Shown: positions 8,776-17,787, counted from the stretch's first letter. The stretch: DNA of 64,000 nucleotides from Neorhodopirellula pilleata (GCF_007859915.1 NZ_SJPM01000003.1:1-64000); one strand, 5' to 3'. The notes: generated by a model from the letters alone, not told the origin. Translations and numbers: made by a program.

Positions 8776-10137
8776 CTAGATCCCCGTTTCGCTTGTGGAA
8801 TCGGGCGCAAGTTGCGTGATGCACCACAGAGCCGCGTCGGTACGAATGATGACCTCATCGCCTGCCACGACTACCGAAGAGTTCGTCGATTCATTGAGTT
8901 CGTTTTCAGCGACTTCCTTCAAGCCATCGCGGTCGGGCCGAAAGACGGTCGTGGTTCCTGACTTGGTAAGCAGAAACATCAATCCGCTAGCGGTCTGAGT
9001 GATGCTGGACCAAGTGCCACCTCCGGCTCCGCGATCTTTCCACAGCTCATTGCCCGATTGGACGTCGAGGCAATGGATCACACCGCCGATGTCACAAATA
9101 TAGATGGCCCCCTCGTCAACGACTCCCGTGCCCAGCCAGCCACCACCCTTGGACTTGTGCCACAATCGATGGGTTTCGGTAACGTCGCCTCGGCCGCCGG
9201 CCCGAACCGCGAGCGATCCGCCACTGTAACCTCCCAACGCTACGATCACACCGTCGGACTCCATCGGTGATGCGTACGCCAACGGACCACTGCCACCACA
9301 GGTCCAGAGCAGTTTGCCGGTCGCCGGATCGTAGCCGCTGACTCGGCGAGGCAACGTGGCGACCAATTCGGAATGTCCGTCGACTTCGACGATGATGGGT
9401 GTGCTCCACGATCCTCGAAGTCGTTCGTCGCGTGGTTTGTCGCTGTTAAAATCGTTCGCGTTGCCATCATTCTCAGGGCCGCTGAGTTCGCGTTCGGCGG
9501 AGTCATCGAGCGAGCTGACCTCCCACCGGGTTTCTCCAGTGGCCTTGTCAACGGCAAGTAGAAACTCGCGATTACCTGGACCGAAACTCAAGATGCAAAG
9601 ATCTTCATGCAAGATCGGCGACGAGCCGTAACCCCACATATGCTCTTGTCGACCAAGGTCGCGTCGCCATAACTCCGTGCCATCGAGATCCCAACAAATC
9701 AAACCAGCTGAACCGAACCATGCGATCACTCGCTGCCCATCTGTCACCGGAGATGCCGAACAATATGGGTTCGTTTTATGACTTGCTTCGGTCTCGGAGT
9801 AGGAAACGGTTTTCCTCCATTGCTGCGTTCCGGTTTGCCGATCGATGCAGAGCAAAGCTCGCTGGTTCGATGTCGCCATCGGTTGGGTCAAGAATATCTG
9901 ATTGCCCCAGACGACCGGCGTTGAATTGCCCGCCTCCGGCAACTCCGTTCGCCATTTCACATTCAGTTCCGGTCCCCACTGCGTCACGATGTCGTCGGCG
10001 GTCGTCTTGCCGGTTCCCGCCGGGCCGCGCCACTGTGGCCAGTTCGCGTCTTCACCGTAGCCTTGTAATGCGATCGAGCCTTGTAATGCGATCGCAAAGA
10101 AACACGGTATCAAGATAACTGCAGTTAGATTCTTCAT
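8776..10137 (-). CDS. Secreted PQQ-like beta-propeller repeat protein
   Basis: The product is about 453 residues from the ATG at 10137; an upstream in-frame ATG at 10155 would place charged residues before the signal peptide MKNLTAVILIPCFFAIALQ. The mature part opens with WPQWRGPAGTGKTT and continues with repeated blades such as GNQIFLTQPM, ICWDLDGTELWRRDLG, GYDPATGKLLWTCGG and CLDVQSGNELWKDRG. These are pyrrolo-quinoline quinone-like (BamB/dehydrogenase-type) propeller repeats. In planctomycetes this subfamily is abundant, exported and of unknown function; enzymatic PQQ binding is not implied. It lies 33 bases upstream of the pseudouridine synthase gene and may share its transcript. Confidence 0.88.
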   Translation of the reverse strand: MKNLTAVILIPCFFAIALQGSIALQGYGEDANWPQWRGPAGTGKTTADDIVTQWGPELNVKWRTELPEAGNSTPVVWGNQIFLTQPMATSNQRALLCIDRQTGTQQWRKTVSYSETEASHKTNPYCSASPVTDGQRVIAWFGSAGLICWDLDGTELWRRDLGRQEHMWGYGSSPILHEDLCILSFGPGNREFLLAVDKATGETRWEVSSLDDSAERELSGPENDGNANDFNSDKPRDERLRGSWSTPIIVEVDGHSELVATLPRRVSGYDPATGKLLWTCGGSGPLAYASPMESDGVIVALGGYSGGSLAVRAGGRGDVTETHRLWHKSKGGGWLGTGVVDEGAIYICDIGGVIHCLDVQSGNELWKDRGAGGGTWSSITQTASGLMFLLTKSGTTTVFRPDRDGLKEVAENELNESTNSSVVVAGDEVIIRTDAALWCITQLAPDSTSETGI

Positions 10138-10304
10138 CGCTAAACGATTCCACAATCGAAAAATGAGTACAACACCAACTCCAGCTTACCCGTTTCGTGT
10201 TGAGGCAACGACTGGTCGATCGAATGGCACTGGACCGAATGAACCCTCGTTCAGATGAGCTGGAGGGGAATCCCGAACGTGGCGGGGCGTCAGCAAAGTT
10301 CGCT

Positions 10305-10700
10305 TTATCTGCCAGGCTGTACCGCGACACGGACCGGTCGATGTTCGTCCGCGTATTCGAAGGCAAGTTGTGTTTCAGACAGCGGAAACGTTTTCGTGAC
10401 CAAATCAGCGAAGGGGAATCGGTCGGCAGATCGTTCCAGGAATTGCAGAGCACTGATCAGGTCAACGGGAAGGTAATTGTGAAGGCCGCGAATGGTCAGC
10501 ATTCGACGAACAATGGATTCTGGTGAGATCGATATATCAGAAACAGGAAATACGCTGCCCGCCAGAAGAACGCAGCCTCCGATTCGTACCGACGCGATGC
10601 AAGTATCGACAGCCGCACTCACGCCAGCAAAATCCATCGCGATATCTGCCCCACGTCCGTTCGTGATCGATTTCATTACCGACGTTATCTCCGACTGATC
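10305..10700 (-). pseudogene. C-terminal remnant of a zinc-type alcohol dehydrogenase
   Basis: An open stretch of about 130 residues reads ITNGRGADIAMDFAGVSAAV, then GGCVLLAGSVFP, IVRRMLTIRGLHNY, FPFADLVTKTFPL and a VRVAVQPGR C-terminus. This is the last third of a medium-chain dehydrogenase, closest in my recollection to the phosphonate-catabolism-associated alcohol dehydrogenases. The catalytic zinc domain and most of the Rossmann fold are missing, and the frame is closed by a stop about 70 bases before the REP-like element at 10790. It is therefore a decayed fragment. The rest of the 10156-10881 gap has no convincing gene; a plus-strand open frame at about 10660-10831 (with VPQEEIEYWVPAGAEKADES) is unassigned and may be chance. 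Confidence 0.6.
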
Positions 10701-10789
10701 GCTTCGGTTCCGCAGGAGGAAATCGAGTATTGGGTTCCCGCCGGTGCCGAGAAGGCGGACGAATCCTCACCAGAATGGTTGAAGGGCTT

Positions 10790-10812
10790 GCCTCCAAAGG
10801 GTCAGACCCTTT
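10790..10812. repeat. GGGTCAGACCC REP-like palindrome (single copy)
   Basis: GCCTCCAAAGGGTCAGACCC followed by a T-run matches, with one base different, the arm of the inverted repeat at 19230-19255. AAAGGG and CCCTTT pair around TCAGA. It lies 70 bases downstream of the stop of the minus-strand gspF-like gene and beside a decayed gene, as REP-type elements often do. Confidence 0.6.
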
Positions 10813-10881
10813 TTCGGATAGGTTCTAAACAATGATTTATACAAAAACATCTAGATAAAGATCTTGAGTTTGGAAACCGTA

Positions 10882-12027
10882 TCAGCGAACACTGGTCACG
10901 TCGAGCATCGGTAACAGAACGCTCAGCACGATCCCGGAGACCATCACCCCCATGGCGAGGATGATCACCGGTTCGACTGCGACGATGATGCGTTTGAGCA
11001 ATCGACTGGCTTCCTCTTCGTAATACTTTCCCATGTCGTCGAGTACTTCGCCGATTCGTCCGGTACGCTGGCCGGTCGCCATCATTTGAGCCGCTTCGGC
11101 TGGTAACCACGTCGTGTGCCGGAGAACTTCACTGGGGTTTTTGCCTTCGATTAGGTTTTGCTCCATCTGGGCGAGCAATTCGTTCCAGTTCGGATCGACG
11201 GTGGCTCGGCGCGTCAGACGAACGGACTCGAGCAGCGGCACGCCACCCAAAATCATCGACGCAAGCGTTCGGTACGTCCGACCGGTGGTCAACGGACGAT
11301 AGGCCGATCGGACGATGGGAAAGTGCATCAACATTCCAAAGAATGGCTCACGCAGGACGGAGTGGGATCGGAAATGCCAAACCAGTCCTACCGCTGCGAC
11401 AATGCCGGACAAGATCAGCCACACATGTTCGCGGCAAAAGTCGCCGGTGCCCAACAGGTAGGCGGTCGAGGTGGGGATCGGTTTACCTAGCGAATCGAAT
11501 ACTTTTTGGAATTGAGGAAGCACACCTAGAATCAATGCCGCAAACACGAAAAACGAAGCACTGATCAAGATCACCGGATAGATCATCGCACCGATGACGG
11601 TGGCCCTCATCTGTAGTTGGGCTCTCATTTGCTCGACCACCCGACTGATCGCGGACGGGATGTCCCCGGTCGCTTCGGCGGCGGACAGGATCGCGGGCAA
11701 CGACGCTGGAAAGAACTCTCGTTGCGACTCGATGGCGGCGGCGAACGTGCTACCACCGGAAACGGAGCGATGGATGCTTCGTAATGCTTCCGCCAAGCGA
11801 GGCTGCGTGCAATGCTCGGCGACCGATTCGAGTGCCTCGGCGATCTCGACGCCATTTTGGGTCATCACCGCAAGTTGGTTCAGCGTCAACAGGACCGCAG
11901 CGCCGGAAGGTTTGCGTGAACCGAACAGATCATTAACCGTGCGAGTCTTGCGGTTCGCCACAGCCGGCGGGTTGATGGCGGACGCATTCGTCGCAGAAAA
12001 GCCGTGATAGGTGTTTGCGTTGAACAT
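10882..12027 (-). CDS. gspF: Type II secretion system F family inner-membrane protein
   Basis: The 381-residue product is a GspF/PilC-type platform protein that links the secretion ATPase to pseudopilus assembly in the inner membrane. Two T2SSF domains are visible (about 45-170 and 245-370). They contain LNQLAVMTQNGVEIAEALES, and VPLLESVRLTRR in the second. Three hydrophobic segments lie at VILISASFFVFAALILGVL, HVWLILSGIVAAVGLVWHF and IILAMGVMVSGIVLSVLLPM. It is the last gene of the pseudopilus operon, 49 bases after the GspE-like ATPase gene. The first 40 residues are a less typical, probably cytoplasmic extension. Confidence 0.9.
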   Translation of the reverse strand: MFNANTYHGFSATNASAINPPAVANRKTRTVNDLFGSRKPSGAAVLLTLNQLAVMTQNGVEIAEALESVAEHCTQPRLAEALRSIHRSVSGGSTFAAAIESQREFFPASLPAILSAAEATGDIPSAISRVVEQMRAQLQMRATVIGAMIYPVILISASFFVFAALILGVLPQFQKVFDSLGKPIPTSTAYLLGTGDFCREHVWLILSGIVAAVGLVWHFRSHSVLREPFFGMLMHFPIVRSAYRPLTTGRTYRTLASMILGGVPLLESVRLTRRATVDPNWNELLAQMEQNLIEGKNPSEVLRHTTWLPAEAAQMMATGQRTGRIGEVLDDMGKYYEEEASRLLKRIIVAVEPVIILAMGVMVSGIVLSVLLPMLDVTSVR

Positions 12028-12076
12028 GATTCAATCAGTTAGTGCGTTTCGCGACCGTGTGAGACTTCGCTCGTCG

Positions 12077-13966
12077 TTATCCACAATCGGCTACTCGGGC
12101 GACTTCTTCGATGCTGGTGATACCGTTGGCGGCCAACCGCATGCCTTCACTCAGTAAGCTCGGACCGCTGCGAGCTTGACGCAGGCTCGACAACGTGACC
12201 GAGTCGGTGATTTGCTCTCGCAACATCGCATCACACGGCATCAATTCGTAAATGCCGCTACGTCCTCGATAGCCATCAAAGCACTGTGAGCACCCACGAC
12301 CGCGGACGAAGCGATCTCCCGTTGCGGATTCGTATTGCAGACTTTGTAAGACAGCGGACGGAGGGTAGTGAGCTTCGCTGCAGTTGGGACAAACGTTGCG
12401 CACGAGTCGTTGAGCGACGACACCGACCAAAGCGGCGGCGATCTTGAAAGGTTCGACGCCCATGTCCACCAGTCGCGTGATCGCGGACGCGGCGTCGTTG
12501 GTGTGTAACGTGCTCAGAACAAGGTGTCCCGTCAACGCGGCTTGAATGGCGGTTTCAGCGGTTTCGCGGTCTCGGATCTCACCGACCATGATCACGTCGG
12601 GGTCTTGCCGCAAGATGCTTCGCAAGGCTCCGGCAAACGACATCCCGGCCTCCGTGTTGACCTGCACTTGGTTGATCAGCTCGAGTTGATACTCGACCGG
12701 ATCTTCGACCGTAACGACGTTTCGTTCGATTCCTTTGATCAATTCGATAGCGGAGTAAAGCGTGGTCGTTTTTCCGCTGCCGGTTGGGCCGGTGACGAGC
12801 ACCAGTCCGTGCGGCCGGGCGAGCATTTGTTTCATGATCTGCAATGAATCGGGCGGCAGACCGAGCTTCCCCATGTCAAACGTGATATTGCCTCGATCGA
12901 GCACACGCATCACGACCTTTTCACCCAATACTGTCGGCAGCGTGCTGATCCGCAGATCGACGTCGCGTCGGGCGATCCGCACGTGCAATCGACCGTCTTG
13001 AGGTTGTCGGTGTTCGGCGATATCGAGTTTGGCCATCACCTTGATCCGTGATACCAAGGCGGCGTGCAGATCTTTCTTGGGTCGCATCGCTTCTCGCAGC
13101 GACCCGTCGATGCGAAAGCGAATGAACGTGAACTTTGGGCCCGGCTCGATATGAATGTCACTGGCACCTTGTCGAACCGCCTGAATGATCGCGTAGTTGA
13201 CCAAGTTGATCACGGGACTGCCGTCGGCAAGTTGGTGTGCTCCTCCGCTGTCGAGATCAAGGGTTTGAGCATCCGATTCGACTTCGAGTTCATCAACATC
13301 GAGATCGGCGGTTACCGAGTCGACCGAGAAATCATCCTCGTAGCAACGCGGAAGCAATCGTTCGATGGCACTGGCCAAAGTCAGCACGGGACGGATTCGA
13401 AGACCTGTGAGATGACTGATTGCGTCGATCGTGGCGAGATCACGCGGATCCGCCATCGCGATCGTCAACTCATCGCGGACCTTCATCAACGGCAACACTC
13501 GCCATCGTTCGGCCTCGGACCGCGGGATCAAGCTAATCGCTTGCGGATCGATCAGACCTTCTCTTAGACGAACCCCCGGCACACCGAGTTGTTCACCTAA
13601 GAGCGGGATGAGATCGGTCTCGTCGACCAAACCGAGTTCGGTGACGACTTCGCCGAGCGGCTTCAGACGCCTAGGAGAATCAGGCTCCGCAGGATCGGAG
13701 CCTTGCGAATTCTTTCGAAACGCCAATCGTTGATGGTCTAACGCGTTCTCAAGTTGTTCGGCGGTCAGTAATCCAGCCGCAATCAAACGCTCGCCCAACG
13801 GTGCACCGCCTCCACGCCGAGCCGAAAACATACCGCCCGATGGTCTACTCGCTGACGTTTCCGCAGGCGGAACGATCAACAGCGGCGACGGCTTTGCGAT
13901 TGCCGGGCCCGCAGAGCGAGGCTTCGTTTCCATACGACGGTTGGTGGGGATTTTCAGAAGAGACAT
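12077..13966 (-). CDS. gspE: GspE/PilB-family secretion ATPase
   Basis: The 629-residue cytoplasmic ATPase powers pseudopilus assembly. An N-terminal MshEN/GspE-N region (about 50-200, with GERLIAAGLLTAEQLENALD) is followed by the catalytic domain. Walker A is GPTGSGKTTTLYSA (about residue 393), the Asp box is near NVVTVEDPVEYQLE, and Walker B lies in RQDPDVIMVGEIRDRETAET. A tetracysteine zinc motif (CPNC and CSQC) comes before the GRSGIYEL signature. All key residues are present. A proline-rich N-terminal tail of about 45 residues is unusual. It sits 8 bases downstream of the STAS gene and 49 bases upstream of the gspF-like gene. Confidence 0.93.
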   Translation of the reverse strand: MSLLKIPTNRRMETKPRSAGPAIAKPSPLLIVPPAETSASRPSGGMFSARRGGGAPLGERLIAAGLLTAEQLENALDHQRLAFRKNSQGSDPAEPDSPRRLKPLGEVVTELGLVDETDLIPLLGEQLGVPGVRLREGLIDPQAISLIPRSEAERWRVLPLMKVRDELTIAMADPRDLATIDAISHLTGLRIRPVLTLASAIERLLPRCYEDDFSVDSVTADLDVDELEVESDAQTLDLDSGGAHQLADGSPVINLVNYAIIQAVRQGASDIHIEPGPKFTFIRFRIDGSLREAMRPKKDLHAALVSRIKVMAKLDIAEHRQPQDGRLHVRIARRDVDLRISTLPTVLGEKVVMRVLDRGNITFDMGKLGLPPDSLQIMKQMLARPHGLVLVTGPTGSGKTTTLYSAIELIKGIERNVVTVEDPVEYQLELINQVQVNTEAGMSFAGALRSILRQDPDVIMVGEIRDRETAETAIQAALTGHLVLSTLHTNDAASAITRLVDMGVEPFKIAAALVGVVAQRLVRNVCPNCSEAHYPPSAVLQSLQYESATGDRFVRGRGCSQCFDGYRGRSGIYELMPCDAMLREQITDSVTLSSLRQARSGPSLLSEGMRLAANGITSIEEVARVADCG

Positions 13967-13974
13967 TGCAAAGA

Positions 13975-14310
13975 TCAGCGAACGAAACTCGCCATCGCGG
14001 CGGGCAAAGAGGGATAATGGTCCAACCGGTCACCGACGCCGGTCATTCGAAGAATGTCGATACACAGTTCGTTGGCGTTGCAAAGACGGACGCATCCACC
14101 CCGATCGGCGGCTTCCATGTCGAGATCGTCGAGCCATTGCAACCCCGCTCCGTCGATTAACGGCGTTTGCGATAGGTCCATTACCAAGTTGGGAATGCCA
14201 TCTCGCATGGCATCGTCGATACGGGACGAGATTTCATCGACAGCTTCTTGCCTCAAGGGCTGATTCAGTGTGACAACGGTTACATGGCCTTGGCGGGTGA
14301 TCAATGACAT
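13975..14310 (-). CDS. STAS-domain protein (anti-sigma-factor-antagonist fold)
   Basis: The 111-residue protein is a single STAS domain: VTVVTLNQPL, a long helix, then NLVMDLSQTPLIDGAGLQWL and VRLCNANELCIDILRMTGV. In SpoIIAA-type antagonists the loop is D-S-S-G-L, with the serine phosphorylated by a partner kinase. Here it is D-G-A-G-L, so the usual phosphorylation site is missing and it is more likely a binding or scaffold module. The gene is packed between the histidine kinase (2-base gap) and the GspE-like ATPase (8-base gap), suggesting a regulatory role tied to the secretion machine. Confidence 0.85.
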   Translation of the reverse strand: MSLITRQGHVTVVTLNQPLRQEAVDEISSRIDDAMRDGIPNLVMDLSQTPLIDGAGLQWLDDLDMEAADRGGCVRLCNANELCIDILRMTGVGDRLDHYPSLPAAMASFVR

Positions 14311-14312
14311 GG

Positions 14313-15851
14313 TCAGTGCCCCAAACCGCTACGAGCCACTCCAGTAGCGGGAAGTTCCAAAATGAAATGGCTTCCTTGGCCCGGCTGACTTTCAAGACGG
14401 ATGTCACCGCCATGCAAGCGAGCGACTTCTTGGGCGAGCGACAACCCCAAGCCGTTACCACGTTGGCTCGCCGCAGAATCCTGACACCGATAAAACTTTT
14501 CGAAAATACGCGAGTGATCCTCCTCTGCAATTCCGGGCCCGTTGTCGATGATCTCGATGCAAACAAACGATCTTGAGGCCGATGTTTCACGCTCTGGTTT
14601 TGGGTCGGGATGATGACATCGAATGATAATGATGCCATGCTCAGGCGTGTACTTGACCGCGTTGCCGACCAAGTTATTGATCGCTGAACGAAGGTGATCG
14701 GCATCTCCAATGACGGTCGGCAATTTATCCGCGATCTCCATTTGAATCGTTTGGTGTTTTTCTTCGGCTTGCCCGAGAACCTGACTCTGCACATCACCCA
14801 ATAGTTGATGCAGATCGACCTCCCGATTTTCGATCACCAACGATCCCGCTTCGATTTGTCCCATCGAGAGCAACTGATCAACTAATCGGCCCATGCGAAC
14901 GGATTCCGACACAATGACGTTACAGAATTGCTTCTGGTCCTCGATCTCGACACCTTCTTCGGCCGCGAGTGCCTCGGCGTAGGCGCGCATGTTGGTAAGC
15001 GGCGTGCGAAGTTCATGAGTGGCCGCCATCAGGAAGTCATCACGGCTTCGGATCGCTTGGGTTTGTGCGGTTCGGTCTTCGATCAACCACGCCATACCTT
15101 CACAATCTCCGTCACGGCCTCGCAATCGAGAGCGAACCACATCGAGATGGGTCTCGCGTGTATTTAAGTTAATTTTCACCGAAATGCGGACGATACGCAC
15201 CCGACTTAGGAGACGGTCGATCAGCTCCGGTTCATCGATTTGCAATAAATCAAACAAGGACGATTGAGTTTGTTCAACTAAGTTTAAGAGCCCTTTCGCC
15301 TTCGGGCTGTTGTATCGAATGACGCCACCTTCGTCGGTGATGACCCATGCCGTATCAAGTACTCGCATCGCACGTGCGTGAGTGATCGCGGCATCATCAA
15401 GTTGCGATACCGACCGATTGGCGACGGGATGACGTGATCGCTGAGTTGCTTGCAACAACGCGTTGTAGCCTCGAACGGCAGGATCGTTCCCGATAATGGG
15501 TGCCAGCACGATCTCTTCGCCGCCGACCGCGTCGACCTCGCCTGGATGCTGATTCGTCGTCGGTTTCGGTGAGACCGACGCTTGAATCAATTGCCGCTCA
15601 ATGCAGGCAAGGCTGCTGAGCGAGTAGATCGACGCAATTCCGCCGATCGTAACGAGCCCAGACACCAACGCCCAAGGAATCATCGGAGATGAAAACGAGA
15701 ACGATTGAGCCGGTCGAGGATCTTCGTCAATCGAATCAGGCGTCAACAAACTGGCCGCCCAAACCCCGACCGAAACGACGAGGAAGCAAAGCCCGACACG
15801 AAACGCAATCGATCCGTGATGACGCGTCGGATTAGTGGGTCGGACAGACAT
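14313..15851 (-). CDS. Membrane-bound sensor histidine kinase with PAS domain
   Basis: The 512-residue protein has two membrane segments (about 17-36 and 58-82) and a long cytoplasmic part with a PAS-like domain (about 160-260). The HisKA dimerisation box is ATHELRTPL with phospho-acceptor His279. The HATPase domain shows the N box (INNLVGNAVKYTPEHG), G1 (IEIIDNGPGIAEED), FEKFYR and G2 (RGNGLGLSLA). There is almost no periplasmic sensor loop, so the signal is probably membrane-associated or cytoplasmic. Its start overlaps the response-regulator gene by 20 bases, making these two the likely cognate pair. Confidence 0.92.
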   Translation of the reverse strand: MSVRPTNPTRHHGSIAFRVGLCFLVVSVGVWAASLLTPDSIDEDPRPAQSFSFSSPMIPWALVSGLVTIGGIASIYSLSSLACIERQLIQASVSPKPTTNQHPGEVDAVGGEEIVLAPIIGNDPAVRGYNALLQATQRSRHPVANRSVSQLDDAAITHARAMRVLDTAWVITDEGGVIRYNSPKAKGLLNLVEQTQSSLFDLLQIDEPELIDRLLSRVRIVRISVKINLNTRETHLDVVRSRLRGRDGDCEGMAWLIEDRTAQTQAIRSRDDFLMAATHELRTPLTNMRAYAEALAAEEGVEIEDQKQFCNVIVSESVRMGRLVDQLLSMGQIEAGSLVIENREVDLHQLLGDVQSQVLGQAEEKHQTIQMEIADKLPTVIGDADHLRSAINNLVGNAVKYTPEHGIIIIRCHHPDPKPERETSASRSFVCIEIIDNGPGIAEEDHSRIFEKFYRCQDSAASQRGNGLGLSLAQEVARLHGGDIRLESQPGQGSHFILELPATGVARSGLGH

Positions 15852-16374
15852 TCCAAACCGCCCTTGGGTTCGCGGTCAATGATGCACCGACAATCTTTGA
15901 ATTGGCCGGAGCGGTTGGCGACTCCACTGGCATCGATTGGGTTGAGAAGAAATCCGTAATTGCCCGAGCGAGTTGCTTGGGACTGAACGGTTTCCCGATG
16001 ACGTCCAACAACCCGAATTGATCCTTCAGTCGCTGACGATCAATCTCAAGTCCCTTGGCCGTGCAAAGAATCGCCGCTCGAACTAGTTCTCGTGAGGAAG
16101 TCGATTTGTCCGGCGAAGCGGCGATGCCTGCTCGATCATTCGCGATTCGCAGTAACAACTCGATACCGGTGCAATGGGGCATCTGCTGGTCAGTCACGAG
16201 CAAATCAATGTCACGTCCTTGGAGTCGTTGCCAAGCTTCCTCACCGTCGGCGGTAACGACGACGTTGTATCCGCATCGCTGGATCGTGAACTGAAGCAAA
16301 CGACGAAACACAGGATCGTCTTCGGCAATCAGCACGACAGGCGAATTCGGCGAGGGAGGGTTGGTTGAAGACAT
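15832..16374 (-). CDS. Response regulator receiver protein
   Basis: The 180-residue product has one CheY-like receiver domain with acidic pocket residues at AEDD (18-20), the phospho-acceptor Asp62 in LLVTDQQMP, and Lys in VIGKPFSP. A roughly 20-residue insertion (with SPDKSTSSREL) sits in the second half of the domain. The C-terminal tail of about 40 residues is low in structure and carries no DNA-binding domain. It probably acts by protein contact on the secretion apparatus or on the STAS protein. It overlaps the histidine kinase gene and lies 57 bases after the gspG-like gene. Confidence 0.9.
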   Translation of the reverse strand: MSSTNPPSPNSPVVLIAEDDPVFRRLLQFTIQRCGYNVVVTADGEEAWQRLQGRDIDLLVTDQQMPHCTGIELLLRIANDRAGIAASPDKSTSSRELVRAAILCTAKGLEIDRQRLKDQFGLLDVIGKPFSPKQLARAITDFFSTQSMPVESPTAPANSKIVGASLTANPRAVWNVCPTH

Positions 16375-16431
16375 GGCCGAGCAATGGGAAAGGATCGTTC
16401 TAACATGAGCTTGTCAACGTAACGCGCTCGA

Positions 16432-16914
16432 CTACCAAGTCAGGTGCGTCGCGTCGTTGCTATTGAGCTTGAACGAACCGGTCGCGGGCTTATAAACCCA
16501 GCTTGCCGGATCTTCGTCATTGGGAACCGCTTCGAAGCCCGCGGAATCGTCTTCGACGACATCGGAGTTCGCATTAGGCAAACACGCCGGAGCAGGAATA
16601 GGAGCGTTCAGATAAGGACGCAAGGCATCCTTAAACTCAGCGCTGTTCGTGATCGGCGGATAGGTGGAATGCTTCACCCGATAAATTTCAATGGCGTTGC
16701 GGATGACGGCAAGCGTTTGTCGGGTGCTGTTGTCGGCGGCGTCATCCGCCGTGTCGAACATCCGTGGAGCGGCGACCGCAGCGATCACGCCCAAAATCAG
16801 GATCACGACGACCAACTCGATTAGCGAAAATCCGCGGCGACGTCGGTTGACGAATCGTCGTTTCAACGACGCTGGATTGGAAGATTCAGTGTTGGAAAAC
16901 ATGGTTTTACCCAC
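16432..16914 (-). CDS. gspG: GspG-like type II secretion pseudopilin
   Basis: The 160-residue prepilin has a type IV leader: a basic N-terminus ending in RRRRG, cleavage expected between Gly28 and Phe29, then FSLIELVVVILILGVIAAVA with the conserved Glu at position +5. The GspG-like body follows (ADNSTRQTLAVIRNAIEIYRVKHSTYPP), with a C-terminal WVYKP segment. It would be processed by a prepilin peptidase (not in this window) and form the pseudopilus. It is the first gene of the operon, reading toward the kinase, STAS, ATPase and platform genes. An ATG four codons in (16902) is an alternative start. The leader is longer than in classical GspG. Confidence 0.9.
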   Translation of the reverse strand: MGKTMFSNTESSNPASLKRRFVNRRRRGFSLIELVVVILILGVIAAVAAPRMFDTADDAADNSTRQTLAVIRNAIEIYRVKHSTYPPITNSAEFKDALRPYLNAPIPAPACLPNANSDVVEDDSAGFEAVPNDEDPASWVYKPATGSFKLNSNDATHLTW

Positions 16915-17202
16915 AAGTCTCTTGTAACTAAGGTTGTTTCAGTACTGAGATCATGAAGATCTCGACTCGTTCAAACCTAGGGCGCGGTTCGTGTCACGAT
17001 TGTCAAAAAAGAAAGACAATCGATACAAAAAAGCCGAGACTCACACGGCATCAACCGAATCAACCGTCATGTTCACCCCGGTTGTCACATCCCGCCAAAC
17101 TCAACCAATCGTGGTTTTGCGCTAGCTTTTACTGCGTCCTTTCGTGTGCCTTGCTGATCTTTGCCATCCGAACAGGGAGTTAACCGAACCAAAACGATAC
17201 TC

Positions 17203-17241
17203 TTGACCGAGTACGACGTCTGTCGTAAATTGATTTACGAC
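17203..17241 (+). promoter_or_regulatory. Promoter with overlapping palindromic operators for the BlaI-type repressor
   Basis: TTGACC at 17203-17208 and TAAATT at 17226-17231 are spaced 17 bases apart like a sigma-70 promoter. Two perfect palindromes cover it: TACGACGTCTGTCGTA (17212-17227) and GTCGTAAATTGATTTACGAC (17222-17241), sharing a GTCGTA half-site. BlaI/MecI-family repressors bind dyads of this size at their own promoters, so this is the expected autoregulatory site. The rest of the 16915-17319 divergent region shows nothing further I can identify. Confidence 0.7.
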
Positions 17242-17319
17242 AAGCGTAGCAAACGGGTGATCACCGCCATGGCCTGGTCCAATGCACCTTCGGGCAGACG
17301 ATCGATTTTTCAGAAAAGC

Positions 17320-17787
17320 ATGAATAAGCCGAGACGAACCAACCGATTCACCGCCGCAGAGATGGAGTTGTTTCGGTTGCTGTGGGACCATGACACCGTA
17401 ACGCTCGCCGAAGCGCACCAAGCGATGCTCGCCTCGGGCGCAACGATCGGCTACACGACCGTGCAGACTCGTTTGGAGCGTTTGGTCGACAAAGGTGTGG
17501 TTGGCAAATCGGCGACGCGACCGGCTAGTTATCACGCGTTGGTCGGCCCTTCGGATGTCAGCGGTCCGCTGTTGGATTTGCTGAAAGAACGTGTCAGCGG
17601 CATTGTCCCATTAGTTGCCCATCTTTTGCAAAATTCGGTGCTGACCGAGCAAGAACTTCGGGAAATGAGACAACTGATCGCCGACGCGGAACAGCGATGT
17701 GGAAAAACCAAGAGTTCGAGTGATACCGATAAACCCGAAGCGATCCATAAAAGAAGACAAACGACTCCGCCGAAGGGATCGATATGA
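17320..17787 (+). CDS. BlaI/MecI-family transcriptional repressor
   Basis: The 155-residue product is a winged-helix repressor: FTAAEMELFRLLWDHDTVTL, the recognition helix in GYTTVQTRLERLVDKGVVGK, then a C-terminal dimerisation region (LLKERVSGIVPLVAHLL, LTEQELREMRQLI). In this family an M56 membrane protease normally inactivates the repressor. The start is placed at the ATG at 17320 by family alignment; an ATG at 17269 is possible, while the ATG at 17161 lies upstream of the promoter and is rejected. It overlaps the M56-like gene by four bases (ATGA). The C-terminal tail is a short charged extension. Confidence 0.88.
   Translation: MNKPRRTNRFTAAEMELFRLLWDHDTVTLAEAHQAMLASGATIGYTTVQTRLERLVDKGVVGKSATRPASYHALVGPSDVSGPLLDLLKERVSGIVPLVAHLLQNSVLTEQELREMRQLIADAEQRCGKTKSSSDTDKPEAIHKRRQTTPPKGSI

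Noticed and set aside
17161..17319. Earlier start of the BlaI-type gene at 17161
   Set aside because: This start lies upstream of the predicted promoter and operators, and the added residues do not match the family.
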